In this document: piece after piece, positions 27,724 through 40,419 of the stretch
How the letters are laid out: each line of letters begins with the position of its first letter
Numbering within the stretch: position 1 is the stretch's first letter
Origin: Phytopseudomonas seleniipraecipitans
Lineage (GTDB): Bacteria; Pseudomonadota; Gammaproteobacteria; Pseudomonadales; Pseudomonadaceae
Direction: 5' to 3'
DNA: 64,000 bases
Assembly (NCBI RefSeq): GCF_900102335.1
Contig: NZ_FNBM01000003.1
Coordinates: 186,001-250,000, forward strand
Made by a program: the position numbers and the translations under genes
The notes under the pieces: model-generated
Databases searched by the model: none
Told to the model about the DNA's origin: nothing
What the model saw: only the letters and a program-made list of their open reading frames with translations

Positions 27724-29229
27724 ATGCCGCATTCCCATGCCGAGTCCTTCCCCCTGGTCGCCGCCATCGACCTGGGCTCCAACAGCTTTCACATGGTATT
27801 GGCCAAAGCCGATCACGGTGAGATCCGCATTCTTGAACGGCTGGGAGACAAGGTGCAGCTGGCAGCGGGCATCGACGAGCAGCGCCAGCTCAGTGAAGAG
27901 GCCATGCAGCGCGGTCTCGACTGCCTGAGGCGCTTTGCGCAACTGACCAACAGCCTGCCCCAGGGCGCCGTACGCATCGTCGGTACCAACGCCCTGCGCG
28001 AAGCGCGTAACCGCGCCGAATTCATCCGCCGCGCAGAAGCATTGCTGGGCCATCAGGTGGAAGTCATTTCCGGGCGCGAAGAAGCACGCCTGATCTACCT
28101 CGGGGTTTCCCACACCATCGCCGACACGCCCGGCAAGCGCCTGGTCGCCGATATCGGCGGGGGCAGCACCGAGTTCATCATCGGTCAGCGCTTCGAGCCG
28201 TTGCTGCGCGAAAGCCTGCAAATGGGCTGCGTGAGTTACACCCAGCGTTACTTCAAGGACGGCAAGATCACCCCGGCCCGCTACGCCCAGGCGTATACCG
28301 CCGCGCGCCTGGAAATCATGGGCATCGAGCACGGCTTGAACCGCCTCGGCTGGCAAGATGCCGTCGGCGCCTCGGGCACCATCAAGGCGATCGGCCTGGC
28401 GATTCAATCCGCCGGGCTGAGCACCAATGGTGAAGTCACCAGCGAAGGCCTGGCCTGGCTGAAGCGCAAGGTATTCAAGTACGGCGATGTCGAGCGCCTT
28501 GAACTCGATGGCCTCAAACCGGATCGCCGCCCGATCTTCCCGGCCGGCCTGGCAATTCTCGAAGCCATTTTCGATGCCTGCGAGCTCAATCGCATGAGCC
28601 ACTCAGAGGGTGCACTGCGCGAAGGCGTACTCTATGACCTGCTTGGCCGCCACCAGCATGAGGACGTCCGCGAGCGCACGCTGTCGGCCTTCATGGAGCG
28701 CTACCACGTCGATCAGGAACAAGCCGCCCGCGTCGAGGCCAAGGCGCTGTCTGCGCTGGATAAGGTTGCCAAGGACTGGGAGCTGACCGAAGACTGGCAC
28801 CGTGAGTTGCTCAGCTGGGCCGCCAAGGTGCATGAGGTCGGCCTGGACATCGCTCACTACCAGTACCACAAGCACGGCGCCTACCTGATCGAGCATTCGG
28901 ATCTTGCCGGCTTCTCGCGCCAGGATCAGCAGATGCTTGCCCTGCTGGTGCGCGGCCACCGCCGCAACATTCCCAAGGACAAGCTCATCGACTTCGGCGA
29001 TGACGGGGTAAAGCTGGTTCGTCTGTGCGTGCTGCTGCGCTTCGCCATCCTGTTCCATCACATTCGTGGCAGCCAGAACATGCCGGCCGTGCGACTGAAA
29101 GCGGGCACCAGCAGCCTGGCGATCGAATTTCCTGACGGCTGGCTGGCCGCCAACCCACTGACCCACGCCGACTTCGAGAGCGAAGCCGAGTGGCTCAAGC
29201 GTATTGACCTGACACTCACCGTTCGCTGA
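27724..29229 (+). CDS. ppx: Exopolyphosphatase Ppx
   Basis: A 501-residue exopolyphosphatase of the Ppx/GppA family, which removes terminal phosphates from inorganic polyphosphate. The ASKHA-fold motifs [15 protein letters not shown] (about 13-27), [13 protein letters not shown] and [14 protein letters not shown] (about 141-154) are present. A C-terminal HD-like helical domain includes [21 protein letters not shown]. The length matches proteobacterial Ppx. Polyphosphate kinase (ppk), often its neighbour in pseudomonads, is not adjacent here. Confidence 0.95.
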   Translation: MPHSHAESFPLVAAIDLGSNSFHMVLAKADHGEIRILERLGDKVQLAAGIDEQRQLSEEAMQRGLDCLRRFAQLTNSLPQGAVRIVGTNALREARNRAEFIRRAEALLGHQVEVISGREEARLIYLGVSHTIADTPGKRLVADIGGGSTEFIIGQRFEPLLRESLQMGCVSYTQRYFKDGKITPARYAQAYTAARLEIMGIEHGLNRLGWQDAVGASGTIKAIGLAIQSAGLSTNGEVTSEGLAWLKRKVFKYGDVERLELDGLKPDRRPIFPAGLAILEAIFDACELNRMSHSEGALREGVLYDLLGRHQHEDVRERTLSAFMERYHVDQEQAARVEAKALSALDKVAKDWELTEDWHRELLSWAAKVHEVGLDIAHYQYHKHGAYLIEHSDLAGFSRQDQQMLALLVRGHRRNIPKDKLIDFGDDGVKLVRLCVLLRFAILFHHIRGSQNMPAVRLKAGTSSLAIEFPDGWLAANPLTHADFESEAEWLKRIDLTLTVR

Positions 29230-29237
29230 TCACCCTT

Positions 29238-29257
29238 GGGCACCGCAAACGGTGCCC
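29238..29257 (+). terminator. Hairpin after ppx (no T-run)
   Basis: A perfect 8-bp stem GGGCACCG / CGGTGCCC with loop CAAA begins 9 bases after the ppx stop. No T-tract follows, so it may act as an RNA 3' stabiliser or a weak terminator. The rest of the spacer to 29483 shows nothing else. Confidence 0.5.
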
Positions 29258-29483
29258 TAACGTCGCGCGGGCCTTTTCCCTGCGCCACGCTCTGCCAGCT
29301 GATCATGCGTACATTCGTGCCGCGAAGCGCTTTCAAGGTCATCCACGCGATGCCGACTCGGGTGGAAACAGCCCAGCACAGCCCTGTAAACGGCATGGCG
29401 CCAATGTTTGGCGACACCTATTATTGACACCCGCGCGCCCTGTCACGATAGTATCGGGTTCGACTTAAACTGACTGATGCGAG

Positions 29484-31235
29484 ATGCCGTTGGAAAGCAC
29501 CACCGTTAACAGCCTGTTCTTGATTGGTGCCTTGATGGTGGGCGCCAGCATCGCCGTCAGCTCCTTTTCTGCGCGTCTTGGCGTTCCGATTCTGGTGATT
29601 TTCCTGGCGGTGGGCATGGTCGCCGGCGTCGATGGCATCGGCGGCATCGTGTTCAACGATTACTCGCTCGCCTACTTGGTCAGTAACCTGGCGCTGGCGG
29701 TGATTCTGCTCGATGGCGGCATGCGCACGCGCAAGGCCACATTCCGGGTGGCGCTGTGGCCGGCATTATCGCTGGCGACCGTCGGCGTCGCGATTACCGC
29801 AGGCCTTACCGGTCTAGCGGCAGCCTGGCTGTTCAACCTGACGCTCATCGAGGGCCTGCTGATCGGCGCGATCGTCGGTTCGACCGACGCTGCTGTGGTG
29901 TTCAACCTGCTCAATGGCAAGGGGCTCAACGAACGTGTCGGCTCCACGCTGGAGATCGAATCGGGCAGTAACGACCCGATGGCCATGTTCCTCACCGTGT
30001 CGTTGATCGCCATGCTCGCCAGCGGGCAGACCAGCTTCAGCTGGGGGCTGCTGACCGATCTGGTCTGGCAGTTCGGCCTGGGCATCGTGCTCGGCCTCGC
30101 CGGCGGCTGGTTGCTCCTGCAACTGATCAATCGTCTGACCATTGCCGATGGCCTGTATCCACTCCTGGCCGTCAGCGGCGGTATTTTCATTTACGCCCTG
30201 TCCGGCTACCTGGGCGGCAGCGGTATTCTTGCCGTGTACGTGTGCGGCCTGCTGCTGGGCAATAAGCCGATCCAGAACCGCAATGGCATCCTGCACATGT
30301 TCGATGGCCTGGCCTGGCTGAGCCAGATCGGCATGTTCCTGGTGCTCGGCCTGCTGCTCACGCCAAGCGACCTGCTGCCAATCGCCATACCGGCCCTGGC
30401 GCTGTCGCTGTGGATGATCCTCTTTGCGCGGCCTCTTTCGGTGTTCATTGGCCTGCTGCCGTTCAGGGCATTCCATCTGCGCGAGCGGCTATTCATCTCC
30501 TGGATCGGCCTGCGCGGTGCCGTGCCGGTGATTCTCGCGGTGTTCCCATTGATGGCCGGCCTGGAGAACGCCCAGCTGTTCTTCAATGTCGCGTTCTTCA
30601 TCGTCTTGGTTTCGCTGCTGCTGCAAGGCACCTCGCTGGGTTGGGCAGCGCGCAAGGCCAAGGTAGAGGTGCCACCGCTACCCTCGCCTATTTCGCGCAG
30701 CGGCTTGATGATTCACAAGACCAGCCAGTGGGAGATGTTCATTTACCGCCTGGGCGCCGAAAAATGGTGTATCGGTGCGCCGCTGCGCGAGCTGAATATG
30801 CCCAAGGACACGCGCGTTGCTGCGCTGTTTCGCGACCATCAGTTGTTGCACCCGTCCGGTAGCACCCGGCTGGAAGCAGGCGACTTGCTGTGCGTAATCG
30901 GCCACGAGCACAACCTCAAAGCGCTCGGCAACCTCTTCAGCCAGGCGCCCCAACGCAGCAAGGACCTGAGGTTCTTCGGCGATTTCGTGCTCGAGGGCGA
31001 TGCCCAGCTCGACGCAGTTGCGGCGCTCTATGGCCTGCCGGTGGACGAAAAAGACCACGGTCTGTCGCTGGCCGACTTCATGAGCCACCTGATTGGCGGC
31101 GAAACCGTCATTGGTGATCAGATCGAGTGGCGCGGCCTGACCTGGACCGTCGCCGAGATGGACGGGAACAAGATCCGCAAGATCGGCGTCAGATTCCCGG
31201 AAGGCGCCACCCCGGGGCCGACGCTGCTTCTTTGA
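29484..31235 (+). CDS. NhaP2/CvrA-type K+(Na+)/H+ antiporter
   Basis: A 583-residue CPA1-type cation/proton antiporter. Twelve to thirteen membrane helices fill residues 1-390, with the functional motif GSTDAAVVF (about 132-140) and [12 protein letters not shown] (about 158-169, the ND ion-binding pair). A RCK/TrkA-C-like domain (about 415-495) and a CorC/HlyC-like domain (about 500-580) follow. This layout is that of NhaP2, which exports K+ and handles osmotic stress. The next gene is an osmotic-shock channel, consistent with an osmoregulatory pair. Confidence 0.9.
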   Translation: MPLESTTVNSLFLIGALMVGASIAVSSFSARLGVPILVIFLAVGMVAGVDGIGGIVFNDYSLAYLVSNLALAVILLDGGMRTRKATFRVALWPALSLATVGVAITAGLTGLAAAWLFNLTLIEGLLIGAIVGSTDAAVVFNLLNGKGLNERVGSTLEIESGSNDPMAMFLTVSLIAMLASGQTSFSWGLLTDLVWQFGLGIVLGLAGGWLLLQLINRLTIADGLYPLLAVSGGIFIYALSGYLGGSGILAVYVCGLLLGNKPIQNRNGILHMFDGLAWLSQIGMFLVLGLLLTPSDLLPIAIPALALSLWMILFARPLSVFIGLLPFRAFHLRERLFISWIGLRGAVPVILAVFPLMAGLENAQLFFNVAFFIVLVSLLLQGTSLGWAARKAKVEVPPLPSPISRSGLMIHKTSQWEMFIYRLGAEKWCIGAPLRELNMPKDTRVAALFRDHQLLHPSGSTRLEAGDLLCVIGHEHNLKALGNLFSQAPQRSKDLRFFGDFVLEGDAQLDAVAALYGLPVDEKDHGLSLADFMSHLIGGETVIGDQIEWRGLTWTVAEMDGNKIRKIGVRFPEGATPGPTLLL

Positions 31236-31294
31236 CCGGTCGCTAGGCGCGGTAGGGGGCGGCCTGTAGACTCAGCCGGACGCTCCCCACGACA

Positions 31295-36099
<4,805 letters not shown>

Positions 36100-36205
36100 C
36101 TCGGATAAGAAACACACGCTCAGGGCACTCGATCATCCGCCGCGAGCTCGCTGGGCAGATCCGTCGGATGAAGCCTGCCAAGTTGATCCACAGGGAAAGT
36201 TCATC

Positions 36206-36946
36206 GTGCGACTGAAGCTGCTGCTTATCATGCTTGTGCTGACTGGCAGTCACCTCGCCATGGCAAGCGACGTGGTGCTGCTGGGAGACGAGGCCAGGCT
36301 GACGCTGGCCGGCTATCCGAATACAGACGCTCCCGCACGAAACGCATCCGCTGCGGAAGTGGCTGACATGATCGCCAAAGCCCGGCATGCCATTTTCGTC
36401 GTCGATGCAGCGAACGGCCCGATGCAAGTCACGCGCGAACACATCATTATCGCGCGGCAGGCGAGGATTCCCTCGCTGTCGATGTTGTTGGTCAACACCG
36501 AGGCCGTTAATCAATCGGCATTGATACAGCAGGTCATCACCGAGATGCGTGAGCTGTTCGATGCCTACGATACCGATGGCAGCGCCGTGCCGCTGTTCAT
36601 CGGCAAGCAAGGCCTGAACGCCGCTCTCGGCAAGGTCGCTGCATTGCCACGCAGAGAACCGGAACACCTCGATTCGACGATGCACAACGAGATCGCAGGC
36701 TTCATTTATCTACTGAGCAAGCCGGAGTCCCCAGCCACTATGGTTCTGGGAAATGGCGAGCCGGTAACGATCTGGCTGGGCGGGCAAACGGTTCAGGTCA
36801 GAGGCAAAGCCGAGCCGGCCTTACAGCCCGGCGACTCCAAGCCCATCCGTTTGATCACGGAAGCGCCCGTAACAGCAGGCCCGGGGCAACGGTTCTTGCT
36901 GCAGAGTCAGGGGCGGATAATAGCCGCCGGGGTTGTCGCCGAATAA
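36206..36946 (+). CDS. Exported EF-Tu-like protein lacking GTPase motifs
   Basis: A 246-residue protein from a GTG preceded by AGGGA; residues 1-20 form a signal peptide (RLKLLLIMLVLTGSHLAMA|SD). Residues 53-141 match the second half of the EF-Tu G domain: VVDAANGPMQVTREHIIIARQ parallels AADGPMPQTREHILLARQ, and MRELFDAYDTDGSAVPLFIG parallels VRELLSxYDFPGDDTPIIxG. Residues 163-246 match EF-Tu domain 3: FIYLLSKPES, LQPGDSKPIRLITEAPV, and QRFLLQSQGRIIAAGVVAE against LRFAIREGGRTVGAGVVAK. The P-loop, DxxG and NKxD motifs are missing (NTEA stands at NKxD) and domain 2 is deleted. The function is unknown; the gene is intact. It lies 106 bases after selO. Confidence 0.72.
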   Translation: MRLKLLLIMLVLTGSHLAMASDVVLLGDEARLTLAGYPNTDAPARNASAAEVADMIAKARHAIFVVDAANGPMQVTREHIIIARQARIPSLSMLLVNTEAVNQSALIQQVITEMRELFDAYDTDGSAVPLFIGKQGLNAALGKVAALPRREPEHLDSTMHNEIAGFIYLLSKPESPATMVLGNGEPVTIWLGGQTVQVRGKAEPALQPGDSKPIRLITEAPVTAGPGQRFLLQSQGRIIAAGVVAE

Positions 36947-37268
36947 TACCGGCGGCTCTCACCACACCACCCTCAAGCTTCACGCCCACTACCATCAGCT
37001 CCAACGGATGAGGCGGCGGAAGACGACCTGTCGGAAACCTGAAGCCCGGACGCTGCCGAACGAACGCTTGCCGTCGCCGATGGCATGGTGGGCATGGCAC
37101 GGCCCTGACGTCGGTTTCCCCAACGCGGTAAGACGGAAAATAACCCGTAGATGGATCGAGGTGCGTAGCCTAGCCGAGGCGTAATCCGCCGTTTACCGCG
37201 AACCGCTTCGTCGATTCCATCTAGCGGATCATGCCTTGCGAGTACGCCCTACACCTCGGGCGCTTTGC
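36947..37268. other. 322-base intergenic region with a repeat remnant
   Basis: No gene is supported; the open frames here look degenerate. Around 37146-37192 the sequence (CCGTAGATGGATCGAGGTGCG ... GGCGTAATCCGCCG) resembles half of the GGCGGATTACGCC-type intergenic repeats common in pseudomonads. The mirror half is missing, so I regard it as a decayed copy. Nothing else is visible. Confidence 0.4.
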
Positions 37269-37586
37269 TCAAATACCGGTTATGAGCAGATCAAGCGCCG
37301 CGATGATTTCGTCACGCCGCGCAGCTAAATTCGCCACCTTGGCGCCCAACTGTTTGTTGGCAATACCGGCCATTTGCGGCGTCATCATCACGTAAAGCTC
37401 GCCCTCGATATCAAACTGCGGGGTGAGGGTTTTCAGTATTTTCCCCTGCATGGTGCTGGCTACATAAAGCGGTACGACGACCCGCGTACCGAGTTCCGCG
37501 AGCAGATCGCTCTGCACATTGAGCAGCAAGGGCACGGCGGCGCTGGTGGCAGGATTGATGTTCTTGTAAACGGCAAACTGCGCCAT
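37269..37586 (-). CDS. ccdB: CcdB-family toxin
   Basis: A 105-residue toxin of the CcdB family, which poisons DNA gyrase. MAQFAVYKNINPATSAAVPLLLNVQSDLLAELGTRVVVPL is the standard N-terminal half. The core LTPQFDIEGELYVMMTPQMAGIANKQLG is also well kept. In F-plasmid CcdB the last residues are W-G-I and the Trp is needed to bind gyrase; here the end reads I-T-G-I, with Thr at the Trp position. The toxin may be weakened or have a shifted target. Its ATG shares one base with the ccdA stop (TGATG). Confidence 0.9.
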   Translation of the reverse strand: MAQFAVYKNINPATSAAVPLLLNVQSDLLAELGTRVVVPLYVASTMQGKILKTLTPQFDIEGELYVMMTPQMAGIANKQLGAKVANLAARRDEIIAALDLLITGI

Positions 37587-37831
37587 CAGAAGCTCCGCAA
37601 TTCGTCGCTGAACAGGCCATTGAACTCTACGTGCTCATTGTATGCTGTGATGGCCTGGCGGTTGTCTGCCAGCCATTGTTCACGCTGCTTTTCCTTTAGC
37701 GCCTGGGCCAGAGCCTTCTCCAGAGTGGCAGAGAGGTTGATGTCGAGAGACTTGGCCTTGTTGAGCAGATCCTCGTTGACACGAAGGTTGGCGGCTCGTT
37801 TCGGGGCGTTCAGATCGTACGAAGACAGCAT
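37586..37831 (-). CDS. ccdA: CcdA-family antitoxin
   Basis: An 81-residue antitoxin. The N-terminal part (KRAANLRVNEDLLNKAKSLDINLSATLEKALAQAL) is a ribbon-helix-helix DNA-binding domain. The C-terminal tail (WLADNRQAITAYNEHVEFNGLFSDELRSF) is the CcdB-neutralising segment, with the typical ...NGLFSDE.R.F ending. AAGGAA before ATG 37831 decides the start over the open frame from 37861. It forms a coupled operon with ccdB and probably autorepresses it through the upstream repeat. Confidence 0.92.
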   Translation of the reverse strand: MLSSYDLNAPKRAANLRVNEDLLNKAKSLDINLSATLEKALAQALKEKQREQWLADNRQAITAYNEHVEFNGLFSDELRSF

Positions 37832-37849
37832 GAGAATTTCCTTGCCAAG

Positions 37850-37874
37850 TAATACGCACAATTTATGCGCATAA
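37850..37874 (-). promoter_or_regulatory. Tandem operator-like repeat upstream of ccdAB
   Basis: On the minus strand TTATGCGCATAA (37874-37863, a perfect 12-bp palindrome) is followed one base later by TTGTGCGTATTA (37861-37850), matching it at 9 of 12 positions. Two adjacent palindromic half-turn sites 19 bases before the ccdA start fit cooperative binding of a ribbon-helix-helix antitoxin, i.e. conditional autoregulation. Confidence 0.6.
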
Positions 37875-38010
37875 AAGATCTTGGTAAAGCGGCTTTCCGA
37901 TGCATTCAGCTAACGGGCCACCACTTAGCCGCCAACCCCGCCACGCACAAGACTTCCTGGCGAAAACCCGGATAATGCCGGCCATTCGTTTTACTCGCTG
38001 GTGCCCGCTC

Positions 38011-40200
38011 ATGGAAATCAAGGTCAATTTTCTCGACAACCTTCGCCTCGAAGCCAAGTTCGACGACTTCACGGTGATCGCCGATCAGCCCATCCGCTAC
38101 AAAGGCGATGGCTCGGCGCCGGGGCCGTTCGACTATTTCCTGGCTTCGTCGGCCTTGTGCGCGGCCTACTTCGTCAAGCTGTACTGCCAGACGCGGGACA
38201 TTCCCACCGAGAACATTCGCCTGTCGCAGAACAACATCGTCGATCCGGAAAACCGCTACGCGCAGATTTTCAAGATTCAGGTCGAGCTGCCTGCTGATAT
38301 CTCGGAGAAGGATCGCTTGGGCATCCTGCGCTCCATCGACCGCTGCACGGTCAAAAAGGTGGTGCAGCAGGGCCCCGAATTCATCATCGAGGAAGTCGAC
38401 AACCTCGACGCCGATGCCCAGGCGCTGCTGATGCCAGTGTCCGATACCACCACCTACATTGCGGGCAAGGATCTGCCGCTTGAGCAGACCATCGCCAACA
38501 TGTCGGGCATCCTCGCCGACTTGGGGATGAAGATCGAGATCGCCTCCTGGCGCAACATTGTGCCCAACGTCTGGTCGCTGCACATTCGCGACGCGCAGTC
38601 GCCGATGTGCTTCACCAACGGCAAGGGCTCGACCAAAGAAAGCGCCCTGGCCTCGGCGCTGGGCGAGTTCATCGAACGGCTGAACTGCAACTTCTTCTAT
38701 AACGACCAGTTCTGGGGCGAGGACATCGCCAATGCCGAGTTCGTCCATTACCCCAACGAGCGCTGGTTCAAGCCGGGCCCGAAAGATGCGCTGCCCGAAG
38801 ACATCCTCGACGCGCATTGCCTGGCCATCTACAACCCGGATGGCGAGCTGCGCGGCTCGCACCTGTACGACACCAACTCGGGCAACACGCTGCGCGGCAT
38901 CTGCTCGCTGCCCTTCGTGCGCCAGAGCGATGGCGAGACGGTGTATTTCCCCTCCAACCTGATCGAGAACCTGTACCTCTCCAACGGCATGAGCGCCGGC
39001 AACACGCTGGCCGAAGCGCAGGTGCAGTGCTTGTCGGAGATTTTCGAGCGGGCGGTGAAACGCGAGATTCTTGAAGGCGAGCTGTGCCTGCCGGATGTGC
39101 CGCAGGACGTGCTGGCCAAATACCCAGGCATCGTCGCCGGCATCCAGGGCCTGGAAGAACAAGGCTTCCCGGTGCTGGTGAAGGACGCCTCCCTGGGCGG
39201 GGAATTTCCGGTGATGTGCGTGACCCTCATGAACCCGCGTACTGGCGGTGTGTTCGCCTCCTTCGGCGCGCACCCGAGCCTGGAAGTGGCGGTGGAGCGC
39301 AGCCTCACCGAACTGCTGCAGGGCCGCAGTTTCGAGGGCCTCAACGACCTGCCGCAGCCGACATTCGACAGCCTGGCGCTGACCGAGCCGAACAACTTCG
39401 TCGAGCACTTCATCGACTCCAGCGGCGTGGTGTCCTGGCGCTTCTTCGGCGCCAAGGCCGATTTCGAATTCGTCGAGTGGGATTTCTCCGGGCAAGGTGC
39501 CGACTCCAACGAGCAGGAGGCCGCCACCCTGCTTGGCATCCTCGAAGACCTCGGCAAGGAAGTGTACGTTGCGACCTACGGCGACCTCGGCGCCAACGCC
39601 TGCCGCATCCTGGTGCCGGGTTACTCGGAGATCTATCCGGTCGAAGACCTGATCTGGGACAACACCAACAAGGCGCTGCTGTTCCGCAAGGACATCCTCA
39701 ACCTGCATGCCCTGAGCGACCGCGAACTCAAGTCGCTGCTGCGTAACCTGAACAACACCGAGGTCGACGACTACACCGACATCAGCACATTGATCGGCAT
39801 CGAATTCGACGACAACACGGTGTGGGGCCAGCTGACCATTCTCGAGCTGAAGCTGATGATCCACCTGGCGTTGAAGAAATACGACGATGCCAAAGAGCTG
39901 GTCGAGGCCTTCCTGCAGTACAACGACAACACCGTCGAGCGCGGGCTGTTCTATCAGGCGGTAAACGCGGTGCTGGAGATCCAGTTGGAGGACGATCTCG
40001 AGCTGAGCAACTTCGAACACAACCTGCGGCGCATGTTCGGCGGCGAGCGCATGGACGCGGCAATCGGCTCGGTGAACGGTAGCGTGCGCTTCCATGGCCT
40101 GACGCCGACCAGCATGAAACTCGAAGGCCTCGACCGGCATCTGCGCCTGATCGACAGCTACAAGAAGCTGCATGCGGCACGGGCCAATGCAGTGGCCTGA
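38011..40200 (+). CDS. OsmC-YcaO fusion protein
   Basis: A 729-residue two-domain protein. Residues about 1-145 are an OsmC/peroxiredoxin-like domain (RYKGDGSAPGPFDYFLASSALCAAYFVKLYC, with Cys residues at the usual places). Residues about 150-729 are a full YcaO protein like E. coli YcaO (IASWRNIVPNVWSLHIRDAQSPMCFTNGKGSTKESALASALGEFIERL, ATP-binding region), with the C-terminal helical extension. YcaO enzymes activate amide carbonyls with ATP; E. coli YcaO is tied to RimO-dependent methylthiolation of ribosomal protein S12. The OsmC part suggests a thiol/peroxide function. The open frame extends to 37900, but MEIKVNFLDNLRLEAKF at 38011 is the natural start. Confidence 0.9.
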   Translation: MEIKVNFLDNLRLEAKFDDFTVIADQPIRYKGDGSAPGPFDYFLASSALCAAYFVKLYCQTRDIPTENIRLSQNNIVDPENRYAQIFKIQVELPADISEKDRLGILRSIDRCTVKKVVQQGPEFIIEEVDNLDADAQALLMPVSDTTTYIAGKDLPLEQTIANMSGILADLGMKIEIASWRNIVPNVWSLHIRDAQSPMCFTNGKGSTKESALASALGEFIERLNCNFFYNDQFWGEDIANAEFVHYPNERWFKPGPKDALPEDILDAHCLAIYNPDGELRGSHLYDTNSGNTLRGICSLPFVRQSDGETVYFPSNLIENLYLSNGMSAGNTLAEAQVQCLSEIFERAVKREILEGELCLPDVPQDVLAKYPGIVAGIQGLEEQGFPVLVKDASLGGEFPVMCVTLMNPRTGGVFASFGAHPSLEVAVERSLTELLQGRSFEGLNDLPQPTFDSLALTEPNNFVEHFIDSSGVVSWRFFGAKADFEFVEWDFSGQGADSNEQEAATLLGILEDLGKEVYVATYGDLGANACRILVPGYSEIYPVEDLIWDNTNKALLFRKDILNLHALSDRELKSLLRNLNNTEVDDYTDISTLIGIEFDDNTVWGQLTILELKLMIHLALKKYDDAKELVEAFLQYNDNTVERGLFYQAVNAVLEIQLEDDLELSNFEHNLRRMFGGERMDAAIGSVNGSVRFHGLTPTSMKLEGLDRHLRLIDSYKKLHAARANAVA

Positions 40201-40223
40201 TTCGGCTGATAGCGTTAACCGAA

Positions 40224-40257
40224 AGAGCCTTCTGATCAATAGCGACCAGAGGGCTCT
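40224..40257 (+). terminator. Hairpin after the OsmC-YcaO gene
   Basis: Arms AGAGCCTTCTG and CAGAGGGCTCT pair over 11 positions, one as G-U in RNA, around a 12-base loop. It begins 24 bases after the stop codon. No T-run follows, so termination strength is uncertain. Confidence 0.5.
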
Positions 40258-40300
40258 CAAGGAACAGTGCCTCTACAGAAGAGCGGTAAACGCCGCACGC

Positions 40301-40390
40301 GTAGGAGCGTCGACCTCGGCGCGAACAAGTGTGGCCATACCGCGACTTTCGCGCTGGCCAGACAATTCGCCGCGGGGTCGCGGCTCCTAC
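40301..40390. repeat. REP pair (BIME-like element)
   Basis: GTAGGAGCGTCGACCTCGGC(GCGAA) at 40301-40325 is mirrored by (TTCGC)CGCGGGGTCGCGGCTCCTAC at 40366-40390, in inverted orientation with a 40-base spacer. The GTAGGAGC...GCGAA head is typical of pseudomonad REP sequences. It lies between the convergent OsmC-YcaO and hydrolase genes, the usual site of such elements. Confidence 0.75.
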
Positions 40391-40419
40391 AGGGCCCGCC
40401 TTGCACTCGCCAACCCGAA

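Noticed and set aside
27504..27782. 92-codon minus-strand frame in the trxA/ppx spacer
   Set aside because: It overlaps the ppx start on the opposite strand and has no ribosome site or family resemblance.
29236..29427. 63-codon plus-strand open frame in the ppx/antiporter spacer
   Set aside because: It starts in a hairpin, has no ribosome site and no recognisable protein features.
36933..37184. 83-codon plus-strand open frame after the EF-Tu-like gene
   Set aside because: It has no ribosome site, begins inside the preceding gene, and ends in sequence resembling a decayed intergenic repeat.
37906..40260. 784-codon minus-strand open frame opposite the OsmC-YcaO gene
   Set aside because: It mirrors a fully recognisable protein on the plus strand. 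Its translation is low-complexity Val/Gln/Arg-rich sequence of the kind produced by antisense frames in high-G+C genes.
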